From Georgenia wutianyii (GTDB lineage Bacteria; Actinomycetota; Actinomycetes; Actinomycetales; Actinomycetaceae), in assembly GCF_006349365.1 (NCBI RefSeq), contig NZ_CP040899.1, forward strand, positions 1,798,001 through 1,862,000: DNA of 64,000 nt, given 5' to 3'. The notes below the pieces were generated by a model that saw only the letters and a program-made list of their open reading frames with translations, was not told the origin of the DNA and ran no database searches. The translations under genes and the position numbers were made by a program. Below are positions 22,112-34,164 of the stretch, one piece after another (position 1 is the first letter of the stretch; the number at the start of each line of letters is the position of its first letter).

Positions 22112-23191
22112 TCATCTCGCGAGGGTGGCGTACGCGCTGCGCAGCAGCTCGGGGTCGGGACCCTCGAGGCGACCCGGCCGGCCGATCCCGTCGAGGACGA
22201 CGAAACGGAGGGTCGAGCCACGGGTCTTCTTGTCCCGGCCCATCGCCTCGAGGAGCTCCGCCCACCGGTCCTGGCGGTAGGTGGTCGGCAGGCCGAGCAT
22301 CCCGAGCACCTCGCGGTGACGTGCGACGTCGGCGGGGTCGAGGCGGCCGGCGGCGCGGGCGAGCTCGGCGGCGAAGACCATCCCGACGGCGACGGCGTCG
22401 CCGTGCCGCCAGCGGAAGTCCTCGCTCAGCTCGATCGCGTGCGCGAGGGTGTGGCCGTAGTTGAGGAACTCGCGGCGCCCGGCCTCACGCAGGTCGGCGG
22501 ACACGACGTCGGCCTTGACCTCGACCGCGCGGCGGACGAGCTCGGCGAGCACCGGCGTGGACGGGTCGAGGGCCGCCGTGCCGGCGTCGGCCTCGACGAG
22601 CTCGAGGATGCGGGGGTCGGCGATGAAGCCGCACTTGACGACCTCGGCCAGACCCGCGGCGTGGTCCTGGGGCGGCAGCGTGGCGAGGGTGTCGAGGTCG
22701 CACACGACGGCGCGGGGCGAGTGGAAGGCTCCGACGAGGTTCTTGCCCTCCGCCGTGTTGATCGCGGCCTTCCCCCCGACGGCGGCGTCGACCATGCCGA
22801 GGAGGGTCGTGGGCACGTGGACGACGGCCACGCCACGGAGCCACGAGGCGGCGACGAACCCGGCGAGGTCGGTGGCCGCCCCTCCCCCGAGCCCGACGAC
22901 GACGTCCTGGCGGGTGAAGGCGGCGCGGCCGAGGCGGCCCCACAGGTCGGTGAGGACGGCGGCGGTCTTGGCAGCCTCGCCGTCGGGCACCTCGGCGGGG
23001 AGCACCTCGTGACCGGCGTCGCGCAGCACGTCGGCGAGCCGGGCGGCGCGCTCGGCGAGCGGCGGCTGGTGGACGAGCAGCACCCGGCGGGGCTCACTGC
23101 CCACGGCTCGCGCGGTCTCGGCCTCCAGGCCCCGGCCGATGAGCACCTCGTAGTCGTGCTCGGCCCGCACGGGCACGCGCGCCTCGATCAT
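22112..23191 (-). CDS. aroB: 3-dehydroquinate synthase
   Basis: A 359-residue NAD- and metal-dependent enzyme that cyclises DAHP to 3-dehydroquinate, step two of the shikimate pathway. Motifs include [19 protein letters not shown] for NAD binding, [19 protein letters not shown] in the active site, [12 protein letters not shown] and the zinc ligands in [12 protein letters not shown] and [11 protein letters not shown]. The ATG at 23191 overlaps the aroK stop by 4 bases, so aroC-aroK-aroB are coupled in that order. Confidence 0.97.
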   Translation of the reverse strand: MIEARVPVRAEHDYEVLIGRGLEAETARAVGSEPRRVLLVHQPPLAERAARLADVLRDAGHEVLPAEVPDGEAAKTAAVLTDLWGRLGRAAFTRQDVVVGLGGGAATDLAGFVAASWLRGVAVVHVPTTLLGMVDAAVGGKAAINTAEGKNLVGAFHSPRAVVCDLDTLATLPPQDHAAGLAEVVKCGFIADPRILELVEADAGTAALDPSTPVLAELVRRAVEVKADVVSADLREAGRREFLNYGHTLAHAIELSEDFRWRHGDAVAVGMVFAAELARAAGRLDPADVARHREVLGMLGLPTTYRQDRWAELLEAMGRDKKTRGSTLRFVVLDGIGRPGRLEGPDPELLRSAYATLAR

Positions 23192-23727
23192 GTCTCGTCC
23201 CGGGGGCGCAGCTCCCCGCGCTCCAGCGCCTCGGCGATGAGCGTGGCGAGGCGCTCGACGGGCTCGTCGTCGGTGAGGACGACGAGGCCGGCAACCTCCT
23301 GGTACAGCGGGCGCCGGGCGTCCATGAGGGCCTTCCAGCGGGCCCTGGGGCTGTCGACGAGGAGCGGGCGCGCTCCGGACAGTCCCACCCGCGGCAGGGC
23401 CTTGGCCATGGAGACGTCGAGGTAGACGACGGGCACCGAGCGCAGCGCGGCGCGGGTCTCGGGGTGCTCGACCGCTCCTCCGCCCAGCGCGACGACCCCC
23501 TCGTGCGCCTCCAGCGCCCGGACCACGGCCGCGTGCTCGAGCGCGCGGAAGTGCGCCTCGCCGTCGTCGATGAAGATGTCGCTGATCGTGCGGCCCTCGC
23601 GGCGCTCCACGTCCTCGTCGGTGTCGAGGAGCTCGACGCCGAGGAGCCGGGCGAGCTCGCCGCCGACGGTGGTCTTCCCAGCACCGGGAGGACCGACGAG
23701 GACGACGGTGGCGCGTCGGGCGCTCAT
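23188..23727 (-). CDS. aroK: shikimate kinase
   Basis: A 179-residue P-loop kinase that phosphorylates shikimate with ATP. The Walker A motif is GPPGAGKTT at residues 12-20. [16 protein letters not shown] supplies the shikimate-binding Asp, and [15 protein letters not shown] is the conserved glycine-rich loop. The lid Arg region is SGARPLL. The ATG at 23727 overlaps the aroC stop by 4 bases. Size is normal for the family. Confidence 0.97.
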   Translation of the reverse strand: MSARRATVVLVGPPGAGKTTVGGELARLLGVELLDTDEDVERREGRTISDIFIDDGEAHFRALEHAAVVRALEAHEGVVALGGGAVEHPETRAALRSVPVVYLDVSMAKALPRVGLSGARPLLVDSPRARWKALMDARRPLYQEVAGLVVLTDDEPVERLATLIAEALERGELRPRDET

Positions 23728-24935
23728 CGCAGCACCTCCGGGATCGACTCGAGGTAGGAGGTGAGGTTGCGCCGGCACTCCGCGACGGAGTCACCACCGG
23801 TCTTCTCCAGGAGCGCGTCGGCGAGCACGAGGGCGGTCATGGCCTCGGCGATGACCGCGGCCGGCGCGGCGGCGCAGACGTCGGAGCGCTGGTGGATGGC
23901 GGTGGCCGCCTCACCGGTGGCGACGTCGATGGTCCGCAGGGCGCGGGGGACGGTGGAGATCGGCTTGAGGGCGGCGCGCACACGCAGCACCTCACCGTTG
24001 CTCATCCCGCCCTCGATGCCACCGGCCCGGTTGGTCGTGCGGCGCACGCCGTGGGCGTCGCGGACGATCTCGTCGTGGGCGACCGAGCCGCGGCGCCGGG
24101 CGGTGCGGAAGCCGTCACCGACCTCGACGCCCTTGATCGCCTGGATGCCCATGAGCGCGCCGGCGAGGCGCGCGTCGAGCTTGCGGTCCCCGTGGACGAA
24201 GGAGCCGAGACCGGGCGGCAGTCCGTAGACGAGCACCTCGACGACGCCGCCGAGGGTGTCGCCGTCCCTGCGGCACTCGTCGATCTCCGCGACCATCGCG
24301 GCCGACGTCTCCGGGTGGAAGCAGCGGATGGGGTCGCCGTCGAGGGCGGCGACGTCGTCCGGGCCGGGGAGGGGGGCGCCGTCGGGCACCTCGACCTCAC
24401 CGACGGACACGACGTGCGAGACGAGCCGCACACCGGCGACCTGCTCGAGGATCGCGGCGGCGACCGCGCCGAGCGCGACGCGGGTGGCGGTCTCCCGCGC
24501 GCTGGCGCGCTCGAGCACCGGCCGGGCGTCCTCCAGCGCGTACTTCGTCATGCCGACGAGGTCGGCGTGCCCGGGCCGGGGGCGGGTCAGCGGCTTGTTG
24601 CGGGCGATCTCACGGGTGTCGCCGGTGCCGGCGTCGACCTCGAGCAGCCGGGTGTCGACCGGGTCGGCGGACATGACCGTCTGCCACTTGGGCCACTCGG
24701 AGTTCGCGATCTCGATGGCCACAGGGCCGCCCATGGTGCGCCCGTGGCGCACACCGCCGAGCAGGCGCACCTCGTCCTGCTCGAACTTCATCCGGGCGCC
24801 GCGGCCGTGGCCGAGGCGCCGCCGGGCGAGGACCGAGCGGATGTCCTCCGTGGTCACCTCCACACCGGCGGGAACCCCCTCGACGACCCCGACGAGGGCC
24901 TCCCCGTGCGACTCCCCTGCTGTCAACCAACGCAT
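23724..24935 (-). CDS. aroC: chorismate synthase
   Basis: A 403-residue FMN-dependent enzyme that makes chorismate from EPSP. The opening [17 protein letters not shown], the FMN-contacting [15 protein letters not shown] and [15 protein letters not shown], and the late motif [20 protein letters not shown] are all typical. The ATG at 24935 has GGGAGG 9 bases upstream; a second ATG three codons earlier abuts that site and is less likely. It is followed by aroK and aroB with ATGA overlaps. Confidence 0.97.
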   Translation of the reverse strand: MRWLTAGESHGEALVGVVEGVPAGVEVTTEDIRSVLARRRLGHGRGARMKFEQDEVRLLGGVRHGRTMGGPVAIEIANSEWPKWQTVMSADPVDTRLLEVDAGTGDTREIARNKPLTRPRPGHADLVGMTKYALEDARPVLERASARETATRVALGAVAAAILEQVAGVRLVSHVVSVGEVEVPDGAPLPGPDDVAALDGDPIRCFHPETSAAMVAEIDECRRDGDTLGGVVEVLVYGLPPGLGSFVHGDRKLDARLAGALMGIQAIKGVEVGDGFRTARRRGSVAHDEIVRDAHGVRRTTNRAGGIEGGMSNGEVLRVRAALKPISTVPRALRTIDVATGEAATAIHQRSDVCAAAPAAVIAEAMTALVLADALLEKTGGDSVAECRRNLTSYLESIPEVLR

Positions 24936-25005
24936 GCCCGGCATCCTCCCACGGCCCACCGACGTCCTTGCCGCGCGTCCGCCAGCCGGAGCGGCGGGGC
25001 GGCGT

Positions 25006-25596
25006 TCAGAGCACCGGGCCGAGGCGCACGGTGAGGACCGAGGCGAGGGCCGCGCCGAGGAGCAGCCACGGCCCGAAGGCGATGGCCGTGGTCCGGGTCG
25101 CCCGGCGCGTGGCGAGGAGCACCAGCCCGGCGAGGCCACCGAGGACGAACCCGGCGACCACCCCGAGCAGGACGGCACCCCAGCCGAGCCACCCCAGCCA
25201 GGCGCCGAGCAGGGCGCCGAGCTTGACGTCGCCCATCCCCAGGCCGGTGGGCCGCAGCAGCGCGAGGAGCAGGTACCCCGCCCCGCACAGCACCGCCGCC
25301 AGCGCTGCGCGCCCGAGCCCCGCCCACTCCCCCGTGAGGGCCGCGGCGAGGACGAGGAGAGCTGCCAGCGCCGCGCCCGTCGGGCCGAGGACGGCGTTGG
25401 GCAGCCGGTGGGAGGCGAGGTCCTCGGCAGCGAGGAGGACCCCGGCGACGGCGAGCACGACGGCGGCCGGCAGGTCGGCGCGCCAGCCGTGGAGCACGAC
25501 GGCGAGCACGGCGGCCACCATGCAGGCGACCGCGAGCACGGTCGGCGAAGGGCGTCTGCGCCCGGCCGCTCCGGGGAGCGCGGCGTCAGCCGCCAC
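25006..25596 (-). CDS. A24-family prepilin peptidase, single-domain form
   Basis: A 196-residue membrane aspartate protease with about six hydrophobic helices. The two catalytic Asp motifs are [16 protein letters not shown] and the GxGD motif [16 protein letters not shown]. It lacks the N-terminal methylase domain of full PilD, like TadV/CpaA-type enzymes, and would cleave type IV-like prepilin leaders at the membrane. No pilin genes are in the window. The GTG start at 25596 overlaps the aroE end by 11 bases, so it is expressed with the aro genes. Confidence 0.9.
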   Translation of the reverse strand: MAADAALPGAAGRRRPSPTVLAVACMVAAVLAVVLHGWRADLPAAVVLAVAGVLLAAEDLASHRLPNAVLGPTGAALAALLVLAAALTGEWAGLGRAALAAVLCGAGYLLLALLRPTGLGMGDVKLGALLGAWLGWLGWGAVLLGVVAGFVLGGLAGLVLLATRRATRTTAIAFGPWLLLGAALASVLTVRLGPVL

Positions 25597-26518
25597 GGCG
25601 GGCGAGGGCGTCGGTCAGCGCCGTGCGCATCGCCTCGACCGGCGCGGGGCGGCCGGTCATGAGCCGGACCTGCTCGGCGGCCTGGTGCAGGAGCATCGCC
25701 CACCCCGGGGCGACCGCGCCGCCGTCGGCGGTGAAGCCGGCGGCGAGCCGGCTGGGCCACGGGTCGTAGGCGACGTCGAGCAGGACGCGGCCGGCGCCCT
25801 GCCCCTGCGCCGTCGCGGCGAGGTGGTCCCCGAGGTCGTCACCGGCGTGGGCGGGCAGCGTGGAGACGGTGACGTCGGCGGCGCGCACGGCGTCCGCGGC
25901 CTGCTCCGCGGAGGTCCACCGCCGCAGGGTGATGTCCACCCCCATCCGGTGGGCGGCCCGCTGGAGGGCGCCGGCGCGGGCGGGGTTGCGCACGAGCACG
26001 AGGGAGGAGGTGATGCCGAGCTCGGCCAGCGCGGCGAGGGTGGAGGCCGCCGTCGCTCCACCGCCCAGGACGACCGCGCCGTGCGGACGCCAGTCCGCAC
26101 GGCCGGCCGCCTCGCGCAGGGCCGCGACGACGCCGTGGACGTCGGTGTTCGCCCCGACGAGCAGGCCGCGGCCGGGGCCGGGCTGGACGATGAGCGTGTT
26201 GACGGCGCCGACGACCTGCGCGAGCGGGTCGACGACGTCCGCGACCTCGAGGGCGACGTGCTTGAGCGGCATCGTGAGCGAGAGCCCGGCCCACTCCCCG
26301 TCCAGCGCGGCGACGACGCCGCGCAGGCCGGCCTCGTCGACCTCCGCGACGCCGTAGACCCAGTCGATGCCCAGGGCGGCGTACGCCGCGTCGTGGAGCA
26401 CCGGGGACAGCGAGTGGGCCACGGGCTTGCCGAGCACGGCGGCGCGGCGCGCGCCGGCCGGCAGCGTGCCGGTCGGCGCCCGGTCGTACGTGGGCAGGAC
26501 GCCCGGCACACTGCTCAC
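25586..26518 (-). CDS. aroE: shikimate dehydrogenase
   Basis: A 310-residue enzyme that reduces 3-dehydroshikimate to shikimate with NADPH. The substrate domain has [18 protein letters not shown] and the catalytic Lys in [12 protein letters not shown]; the Asp partner is in GANTDVHG. The nucleotide-binding loop is [20 protein letters not shown] chose the GTG at 26518, 2 bases after the mltG stop, because GAGGGCTGA lies just upstream. About 25 residues precede the usual family start. With aroC, aroK and aroB it gives four of the seven shikimate-pathway steps in one cluster. Confidence 0.95.
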   Translation of the reverse strand: MSSVPGVLPTYDRAPTGTLPAGARRAAVLGKPVAHSLSPVLHDAAYAALGIDWVYGVAEVDEAGLRGVVAALDGEWAGLSLTMPLKHVALEVADVVDPLAQVVGAVNTLIVQPGPGRGLLVGANTDVHGVVAALREAAGRADWRPHGAVVLGGGATAASTLAALAELGITSSLVLVRNPARAGALQRAAHRMGVDITLRRWTSAEQAADAVRAADVTVSTLPAHAGDDLGDHLAATAQGQGAGRVLLDVAYDPWPSRLAAGFTADGGAVAPGWAMLLHQAAEQVRLMTGRPAPVEAMRTALTDALARRGG

Positions 26519-26520
26519 GC

Positions 26521-27693
26521 TCAGCCCTCGTCCTCCTCGGTGGGGTTGTTCGCCAGCCACTGGCGGAACAGCTCCTGGTTGCGCAGGTGCTCGGAGTAGT
26601 CGCCGGTGAACCGGGTCTCGCCGCTGTCGAGGTCGACGGTGACGAAGTAGCACCAGTCACCCTCTGGCGGCTCGAGCACCGCCTCGATGGCGGCGGCCCC
26701 GGGCGCGCCGATCGGGGTCGGCGGGAGCCCGGCGTGGATGCGGGTGTTGTAGGGGTTCTCCGCGTTGTTCAGCTCCGAGCGCTCGGGCACACCGCCGGAG
26801 CGCCCGACCCCGTAGTTGATCGTCGAGTCCATGCCGATGAGGCCGTCGCCGGAGCAGTTCGCCAGGCGGTTCTCCAGGACCCGGGCCACCTTGCCGCGGT
26901 CCTCGTCGCGGTTGACCTCGTGCTCGATGATCGAGGCCTTGGTGAGGACGTCGTGCTGGTCCTCGGCGGGCACGCCGTAGCGCTCGAGGGTCCGCTTGGT
27001 CTGCTCGACCATCGCGGCGAGGATCTCCGTCGCGTCGGCGTCCGGCTCGAGGATGTAGGTCGTCGCGGCGAACCAGCCCTCGGGGTTGTCCGCGGCCTGC
27101 TCCGGCAGGCCGATGGCGGCGCGGTCCTGTGCCGCGGCCTCGACCTCCTCCACCGGGATCTGCGCGACGCTGGCGATGCGCTCGAAGATCTGGCTCGCGC
27201 GCCAGCCCTCCGGGACGGTGATCCGCAGCTCGGACTTGTTCGCCGGGTTGAGCAGTGCGGACACCGCGTCCTCGGCGCGCATCTCGGTCATGAGCGAGTA
27301 CGTGCCCGGCTGGATCTGCGCGGCGTCGGGGTTGGCGGTGAACGCCTCGACGAACGCCTGGCGCGAGGCGACGACGCCGGCTGCGACGAGCGCGTCACCC
27401 ATCGCGGCGCCGGTGGCGCCCTCGGCGATGACGACCGACACGCTCCCGCTGCCGGGACCGGCGAAGTCCTCGGTCGACGCGGCCTCGCGCCCGTCGAAGA
27501 GCGGGCGGAGGACCATGAAGCCACCGATGGCGAGGGCCGCGACGAGCAGCACGCTCAGCGTCACCGCGATGGCCGTCCTGCGGCGGCGGCGCCGCTTGCG
27601 GGCGGCGCGGTCGCGCCTGGCCGCGCGTCCGACGCGCTCGGCGGGAGGATGGTGTTCGTCGGCCAGCAACGTCTGGTCGAAGAGGTCGCTCAC
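26521..27693 (-). CDS. mltG: endolytic murein transglycosylase MltG
   Basis: A 390-residue single-pass membrane protein that cuts nascent glycan strands and sets their length. The charged cytoplasmic N-terminus (about 40 residues, very Arg-rich) precedes one helix, TAIAVTLSVLLVAALAIGGF. The YceG domain contains the LysM-like start and the active-site Glu in KASIIEHEV, followed by MDSTINYGVG and NPYNTRIHAGLPPTPIGAPG. The GTG at 27693 has GGAG 9 bases upstream and overlaps ruvX by 4 bases. Confidence 0.94.
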   Translation of the reverse strand: MSDLFDQTLLADEHHPPAERVGRAARRDRAARKRRRRRRTAIAVTLSVLLVAALAIGGFMVLRPLFDGREAASTEDFAGPGSGSVSVVIAEGATGAAMGDALVAAGVVASRQAFVEAFTANPDAAQIQPGTYSLMTEMRAEDAVSALLNPANKSELRITVPEGWRASQIFERIASVAQIPVEEVEAAAQDRAAIGLPEQAADNPEGWFAATTYILEPDADATEILAAMVEQTKRTLERYGVPAEDQHDVLTKASIIEHEVNRDEDRGKVARVLENRLANCSGDGLIGMDSTINYGVGRSGGVPERSELNNAENPYNTRIHAGLPPTPIGAPGAAAIEAVLEPPEGDWCYFVTVDLDSGETRFTGDYSEHLRNQELFRQWLANNPTEEDEG

Positions 27694-28182
27694 GACTCGA
27701 TCTCCGTTCCATGGTCGACGAGCTCCCCCGCCGGCTGACCCGTCCGGCGCTCCTGGTCCAATGCCTCCTGCAGGATCATCACCGCGGCCACCTGGTCGAC
27801 GACCGCGCGGTGCTGCCGTCCCGGACGACCCGACCGGTGCAGTGCCTGATGGGCGCTCACGGTCGTCAGCCGCTCGTCGACGAGCCGCACGGGCACGGGC
27901 GAGCATGCCCGCGCCAGCACCAGAGCGTACTCCCGCGCCGCCTGCGCAGCACGTCCCTCCGCACCGGACAGCTGGCGCGGGAGGCCCACGACCAGAGCGA
28001 CCGCCCCAGCTCCTGCGCGACCTCGACGATCCGTCGCACCTGGGCGTCCCTGTCACCGGTGACCGTCTCGACCGGAGTCGCGAGCAGTCCGTCTGCGTCG
28101 CTGCGTGCGAGACCCACCCGCACGGCACCGACGTCGACCCCGAGGCGCACCCCGCGGCTGAAGGTCGGGGAGTCGTCCGTCA

Positions 28183-28183
<1 letters not shown>
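27690..28183 (-). pseudogene. ruvX: Holliday junction resolvase-like RuvX/YqgF, broken by a one-base frameshift
   Basis: The first part reads GVRLGVDVGAVRVGLARSD to RRIVEVAQELG in one frame. The second part, from VVGLPRQLSGAEGRAAQAA through RLVDERLTTVSAHQAL to MILQEALDQER, continues in the next. The break falls at the run of four Cs at 28004-28007 (GGGG on the coding strand). Adding one G there restores a continuous ELGAVALVVGLPRQL and the expected 165-residue YqgF/RuvX protein, a ribosomal 16S pre-rRNA-processing nuclease family. The ends are intact and coupled to alaS (TGATG) and mltG (GTGA). It may be a sequencing error, a true lesion or, less likely, a recoding site. Confidence 0.88.
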
Positions 28184-30867
<2,684 letters not shown>

Positions 30868-30904
30868 GGAACCTCAGGTGCGTGGGAAGTGGCGGAGGGT
30901 GGGG

Positions 30905-31141
30905 TCAGCGGGACTCGGCGACGCGGTGGCGCGCGGCGTCGACGACGACGTCGTCCGGCAGCAGCCGCTCGCGCAGCTCGGACTCCCGGACGGCGTAGTC
31001 CTCGCGGAAGGCGGCGACACGCCGGCGCACGCCGTCGACGGCCGACTCGACGGTGGTGGACAGGCCGCGCCGGGCCGCGGGGGCGGCGAGGACGAGCACG
31101 ACGAGCACCGTCGTGCCGACGACGAGGCTGCGACGCATCAT
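30905..31141 (-). CDS. small DUF6167-like protein with N-terminal hydrophobic segment
   Basis: A 78-residue protein. Residues 6-20 (LVVGTTVLVVLVLAA) form a signal anchor or signal peptide, followed by a charged, probably helical region (VRRRVAAFREDYAVRESELRE). It matches in size, position and style the small protein found between DUF948 and alaS in many actinobacteria. The ATG overlaps the DUF948 stop by 4 bases. Function unknown. Confidence 0.7.
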   Translation of the reverse strand: MMRRSLVVGTTVLVVLVLAAPAARRGLSTTVESAVDGVRRRVAAFREDYAVRESELRERLLPDDVVVDAARHRVAESR

Positions 31142-31485
31142 GCGCCTCGCCGGAAGAACCGCCGCACGGCGTAGGAGAACGCCGAGACCTTGATGAGCGG
31201 TCCGCCGACCGTCGCGGAGACGAGCGTGGTGAGCGCCGAGACGTTCTGCGAGACCTCGGTGGCGGCGGTCGTGACGGCGTCGACCTTGACGATCTGGGCG
31301 TTGCCGGCCCTGATCGTGGCGGCGGCCTCGTCGACCACGGGCAGCGCGTGCGCGGTGATCTCGCGCACCGAGTCCGTCGCGGCGTCGAGCACCGCGCCGA
31401 CCTTGAGCAGCGGAACGGCGAGGAAGGCCACGAGCAAGAGGAAGGCGACGGCTGCCACGATCCCGGCGATGTCGCCGATGTTCAT
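31138..31485 (-). CDS. DUF948-family membrane-anchored protein
   Basis: A 115-residue protein. An N-terminal helix (IAGIVAAVAFLLLVAFLAVPLL is split here as IAGIVAAVAF and LLLVAFLAVPLL) is followed by a predicted coiled region with many Val/Thr/Ala heptads (ATDSVREITAHALPVVDEAA) and a basic C-terminus FSYAVRRFFRRG. The ATG at 31485 has AAGGAG 7 bases upstream; a TTG two codons earlier is less likely. It sits between rpsD and alaS, as in related genomes. The role is unknown; DUF948 proteins have been linked to stress and envelope contexts. Confidence 0.8.
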   Translation of the reverse strand: MNIGDIAGIVAAVAFLLLVAFLAVPLLKVGAVLDAATDSVREITAHALPVVDEAAATIRAGNAQIVKVDAVTTAATEVSQNVSALTTLVSATVGGPLIKVSAFSYAVRRFFRRGA

Positions 31486-31547
31486 CTGCAAGCTCCTTGG
31501 AGGGACGGGTCGGGGTGCGCTGCCCGGAAGGCTACCGGCAAATGCCC

Positions 31548-31583
31548 GCGCCCCGGGACCGGCGTGGCCGGTGCCCGGGGCGC
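31548..31583 (-). terminator. terminator downstream of rpsD
   Basis: GCGCCCCGGG-ACCGGC pairs with GCCGG-TGCCCGGGGCGC around GTG, with one bulged base. It starts 17 bases beyond the rpsD stop and is followed on the minus strand by GGGCATTTGCC. Confidence 0.75.
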
Positions 31584-31599
31584 AAGCAAGAGAGCTCGG

Positions 31600-32232
31600 T
31601 CAGCGCGAGTAGTACTCGACGACGAGCTGGACGTCACAGGTCACGGGGACCTCGGCGCGCTTCGGGCGACGGACGAGCTCGGCGCGCAGCTTCTCCAGCT
31701 GCACCTCGAGGTAGCCCGGGACGTCCGGCAGGACGTCGCGGTGGGCGCCGGCGGCGGCGATCTGGAACGGGGTCATGGTCTGGCTCTTCGGCTTGACCTG
31801 GATGACCTGACCCGGCTTCACGCGGAAGGAGGGGCGGTCGACGAGCTTGCCGTCGACGAGGATGTGACGGTGCACCACGGCCTGACGGGCCTGGGCGATC
31901 GTGCGGGCGAACCCGGAGCGCAGGACGAGAGCGTCCAGACGCATCTCGAGCAGCTCGACCAGCGACTCACCGGTCAGGCCGGACTCCTTGCGGGCCTCCT
32001 CGAAGACGCGCGTCATCTGCGCCTCGCGCAGACCGTACTGCGCGCGCAGACGCTGCTTCTCCTTGAGGCGGACGGCGTAGTCGGACTCGGTGCGGCGACG
32101 GGCGCGGCCGTGCTCACCGGGGCCGTACGGGCGCTTCTCGAAGTGCTTGACCGCCTTGGGGGTCAGCGCGATGCCGAGGGCGCGGGACAGGCGCACCTGG
32201 CGGCGCGACCGAGCCTGGTTGTTCTTGCTCAC
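31600..32232 (-). CDS. rpsD: 30S ribosomal protein S4
   Basis: A 210-residue primary rRNA-binding protein that nucleates the 30S body. The N-terminus RSRRQVRLSRALGIALTPKA has no cysteine zinc knuckle, so it is the zinc-independent form. The S4 RNA-binding domain includes LEMRLDALVLRSGFARTIAQ and HILVDGKLVDRPSF. The protein ends in VEYYSR. The GTG at 32232 has AGGAAG about 9 bases upstream. Here rpsD stands alone, away from the ribosomal protein operons, next to rarA and alaS, as is usual in this group. Confidence 0.98.
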   Translation of the reverse strand: MSKNNQARSRRQVRLSRALGIALTPKAVKHFEKRPYGPGEHGRARRRTESDYAVRLKEKQRLRAQYGLREAQMTRVFEEARKESGLTGESLVELLEMRLDALVLRSGFARTIAQARQAVVHRHILVDGKLVDRPSFRVKPGQVIQVKPKSQTMTPFQIAAAGAHRDVLPDVPGYLEVQLEKLRAELVRRPKRAEVPVTCDVQLVVEYYSR

Positions 32233-32438
32233 TGTGTGTGACTTCCTGTCGTTGTGACGTCACGCGAACGGGCGGGGACGCCCGGCGCGCGGGGCCGACC
32301 ATGACGGCTATGACCCCAGGTGGCTGCCCGAAGGCAACCGAAGCAGTTTAACAGCCGCCCCAGGCCCACCTTGGCGCCGCCCCTGTGACCCCCGCCTCTC
32401 CCACTCCCCTGCTCCCCTGCCCCCGCCCCGCCCTCCCC
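32233..32438 (-). promoter_or_regulatory. rpsD upstream region
   Basis: A 206-base stretch before rpsD without a gene. On the minus strand it contains GTTAAACTG (32345-32353) and TCATAGCC (32307-32314), either of which could be a -10 element, and a small hairpin TTGCCTTCGGGCAG. If the S4 leader is translationally autoregulated, as in other bacteria, the site should lie here; I cannot identify it. Confidence 0.3.
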
Positions 32439-32654
32439 CGCGAGAGCCGACTTGTGCGCGACAGCCGACTTGTGCGCGAGAGCCGAGTTCCGCGCGAGAG
32501 CCGACTTGTGCGCGAGAGCCGAGTTCCGCGCGAGAGCCGACTTGTGCGCGAGAGCCGAGTTCCGCGCGAGAGCCGACTTGTGCGCGACAGCCGACTTCCG
32601 CGCGAAAGCCGACTTCCGCACGACAGCCGACCTCCGCGCGAGAGCCGACTTCCG
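32439..32654 (+). repeat. 18-bp tandem repeat array C (12 units, forward orientation)
   Basis: Twelve complete units. Units 3-8 alternate between CGCGAGAGCCGAGTTCCG and CGCGAGAGCCGACTTGTG, making a 36-bp higher-order repeat. The array ends 9 bases beyond the rarA stop codon. It forms an inward-facing inverted pair with array D, and rarA lies between them. Open frames spanning it (for example repeats of ARADLC/ARAEFR) have no start context and are not proposed as genes. Confidence 0.95.
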
Positions 32655-32663
32655 CAGGGACGC

Positions 32664-34016
32664 TCAGCTCTTGCCGTCGAGGATCTCGCGGATCCGCTCG
32701 AGCCGCGGAGCGATCTCCCGCTCGAGGCCGCGCTGTCGCGGCTCGTAGTAGCGACGTCCGGCCAGCTCGTCGGGCAGGTACTGCTGGGTCGCGATCGCGT
32801 GCGGCACGTCGTGGGCGTAGACGTAGTCCTTGCCGTGCCCCAGGTCCTTCGCACCGGAGTAGTGCGAGTCGCGCAGGTGCGCCGGCACCGGCCCGGCCTT
32901 GCCCGCCCGCACGTCGGCGATCGCCTCGTTGATCGCGAGGTAGGCGGCGTTGGACTTCGGCGCCGTCGCGACGTGGACCACAGCCTGGGCGAGGATGAGG
33001 CGCGCCTCCGGCATCCCGATGAAGGCGACCGCCTGGGCTGCGGCGACAGCGGTGTGCAGCGCCGTCGGGTCGGCCATCCCCACCTCCTCGGAGGCGGCGA
33101 TGACGATACGGCGCGCGATGAAGCGCGGGTCCTCCCCCGCGACGACCATGCGCGCGAGGTAGTGGAGTGCGGCGTCGACGTCGGACCCGCGCATCGACTT
33201 GATGAACGCGCTGGTGACGTCGTAGTGCTGGTCGCCCGCACGGTCGTAGCGCACGGCCGCGACGTCGATCGCGCGCTCCATGGTCTCCAGGTCGATCCGC
33301 TCCTGGTCGGCGGCGCGGGCCGCACCCGCCGCGGCCTCGAGGATCGTCAACGCCTTGCGCGCGTCGGCGCCGGCGAGACGCACGAGGTGGTCCGCGGCGT
33401 CGTCGTCGAGCTCGAACCGTCCGCCCAGGCCACGCTCGTCGGCGAGAGCGCGGGCGACGAGCGCGCGCACGTCCTTCTCCTCGAGCGGGCGGAGGGTGAG
33501 CAGGAGGGAGCGCGACAGGAGCGGTGAGATGACGGAGAAGCTCGGGTTCTCGGTGGTCGCGGCGACGAGCGTCACCCAGCCGTTCTCCACCGAGGGCAGG
33601 AGGGCGTCCTGCTGCGTCTTGGAGAACCGGTGGACCTCGTCGATGAACAGGACCGTCTCCCCGCCGGTCGACACGAGGCGACGACGGGCGTCCTCGACCA
33701 CCTGCCGCACGTCCTTGACGCCTGCGGTGACCGCGGAGAGCTCGACGAAGCGACGGCCGGAGGCGTGGGCGACGAGGTAGGCGAGCGTCGTCTTACCGGT
33801 GCCGGGCGGGCCCCAGAGGATGACGGACGACGCGCCGATCCGCGCGTCGGGGCGCGGTTCGACGAGGCGGCGCAGCGGTGCGCCCTGCTCGAGCAGGTGG
33901 TCCTGGCCGACGACCTCGGCGAGGGAGGCAGGGCGCATCCGCACGGCGAGCGGGGCGTCGGGCCGGGCAGCCGGGGTGCCGGCGTCGTCGGCGCCCACGG
34001 AGTCGAAGAGATCCAC
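32664..34016 (-). CDS. rarA: replication-associated recombination protein RarA (MgsA)
   Basis: A 450-residue AAA+ ATPase of the clamp-loader clade that acts at stalled replication forks and gaps. The conserved RarA opening is [19 protein letters not shown]. Walker A is GPPGTGKTT, Walker [10 protein letters not shown], and sensor 1 [10 protein letters not shown]. The C-terminal tetramerisation region includes [17 protein letters not shown] and [19 protein letters not shown]. The GTG at 34016 lacks a ribosome site, but TACAGT lies 6 bases upstream, so it is probably leaderless. It is bounded on both sides by 18-bp repeat arrays (C and D). Confidence 0.97.
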   Translation of the reverse strand: MDLFDSVGADDAGTPAARPDAPLAVRMRPASLAEVVGQDHLLEQGAPLRRLVEPRPDARIGASSVILWGPPGTGKTTLAYLVAHASGRRFVELSAVTAGVKDVRQVVEDARRRLVSTGGETVLFIDEVHRFSKTQQDALLPSVENGWVTLVAATTENPSFSVISPLLSRSLLLTLRPLEEKDVRALVARALADERGLGGRFELDDDAADHLVRLAGADARKALTILEAAAGAARAADQERIDLETMERAIDVAAVRYDRAGDQHYDVTSAFIKSMRGSDVDAALHYLARMVVAGEDPRFIARRIVIAASEEVGMADPTALHTAVAAAQAVAFIGMPEARLILAQAVVHVATAPKSNAAYLAINEAIADVRAGKAGPVPAHLRDSHYSGAKDLGHGKDYVYAHDVPHAIATQQYLPDELAGRRYYEPRQRGLEREIAPRLERIREILDGKS

Positions 34017-34022
34017 GGGGCG

Positions 34023-34028
34023 ACTGTA
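34023..34028 (-). promoter_or_regulatory. -10 element of rarA (leaderless)
   Basis: On the minus strand TACAGT, then 6 bases (CGCCCC), then the rarA GTG. Array D lies 48 bases further upstream. Confidence 0.5.
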
Positions 34029-34075
34029 CGTCGCCGGACCGACGGGCCGAGGACCGGCGCTGCGCAGCCCGGCTC

Positions 34076-34136
34076 GTGCGGAAGTCGGCTCTCGCGCGGA
34101 ACTCGGCTCTCGCGCGGAAGTCGGCTCTCGCGCGGA
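34076..34136 (-). repeat. 18-bp tandem repeat array D (3 units plus a partial, reverse orientation)
   Basis: Units at 34076-34093, 34094-34111 and 34112-34129, then a 7-base partial copy. Reverse orientation relative to array C. It ends about 28 bases beyond the stop codon of the ThrE-type exporter gene and lies upstream of the rarA promoter. Confidence 0.93.
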
Positions 34137-34164
34137 GGAGAGGGTGGGCGGGAGGGAGGGCGGG

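Noticed and set aside
27990..28020. Programmed ribosomal frameshift in ruvX
   Set aside because: The GGGG site is short, no stimulatory structure or slippery heptamer is evident, and no RuvX homologue is known to need recoding. It is kept only as a minor alternative to error or mutation.
32452..32748. Open frames through the 18-bp arrays encoding hexapeptide repeats such as ARADLC or KSALAR
   Set aside because: An 18-base period keeps every frame open by arithmetic. There are no ribosome sites, array A has a one-base deletion that would break the frame, and the arrays lie at gene ends on both strands.
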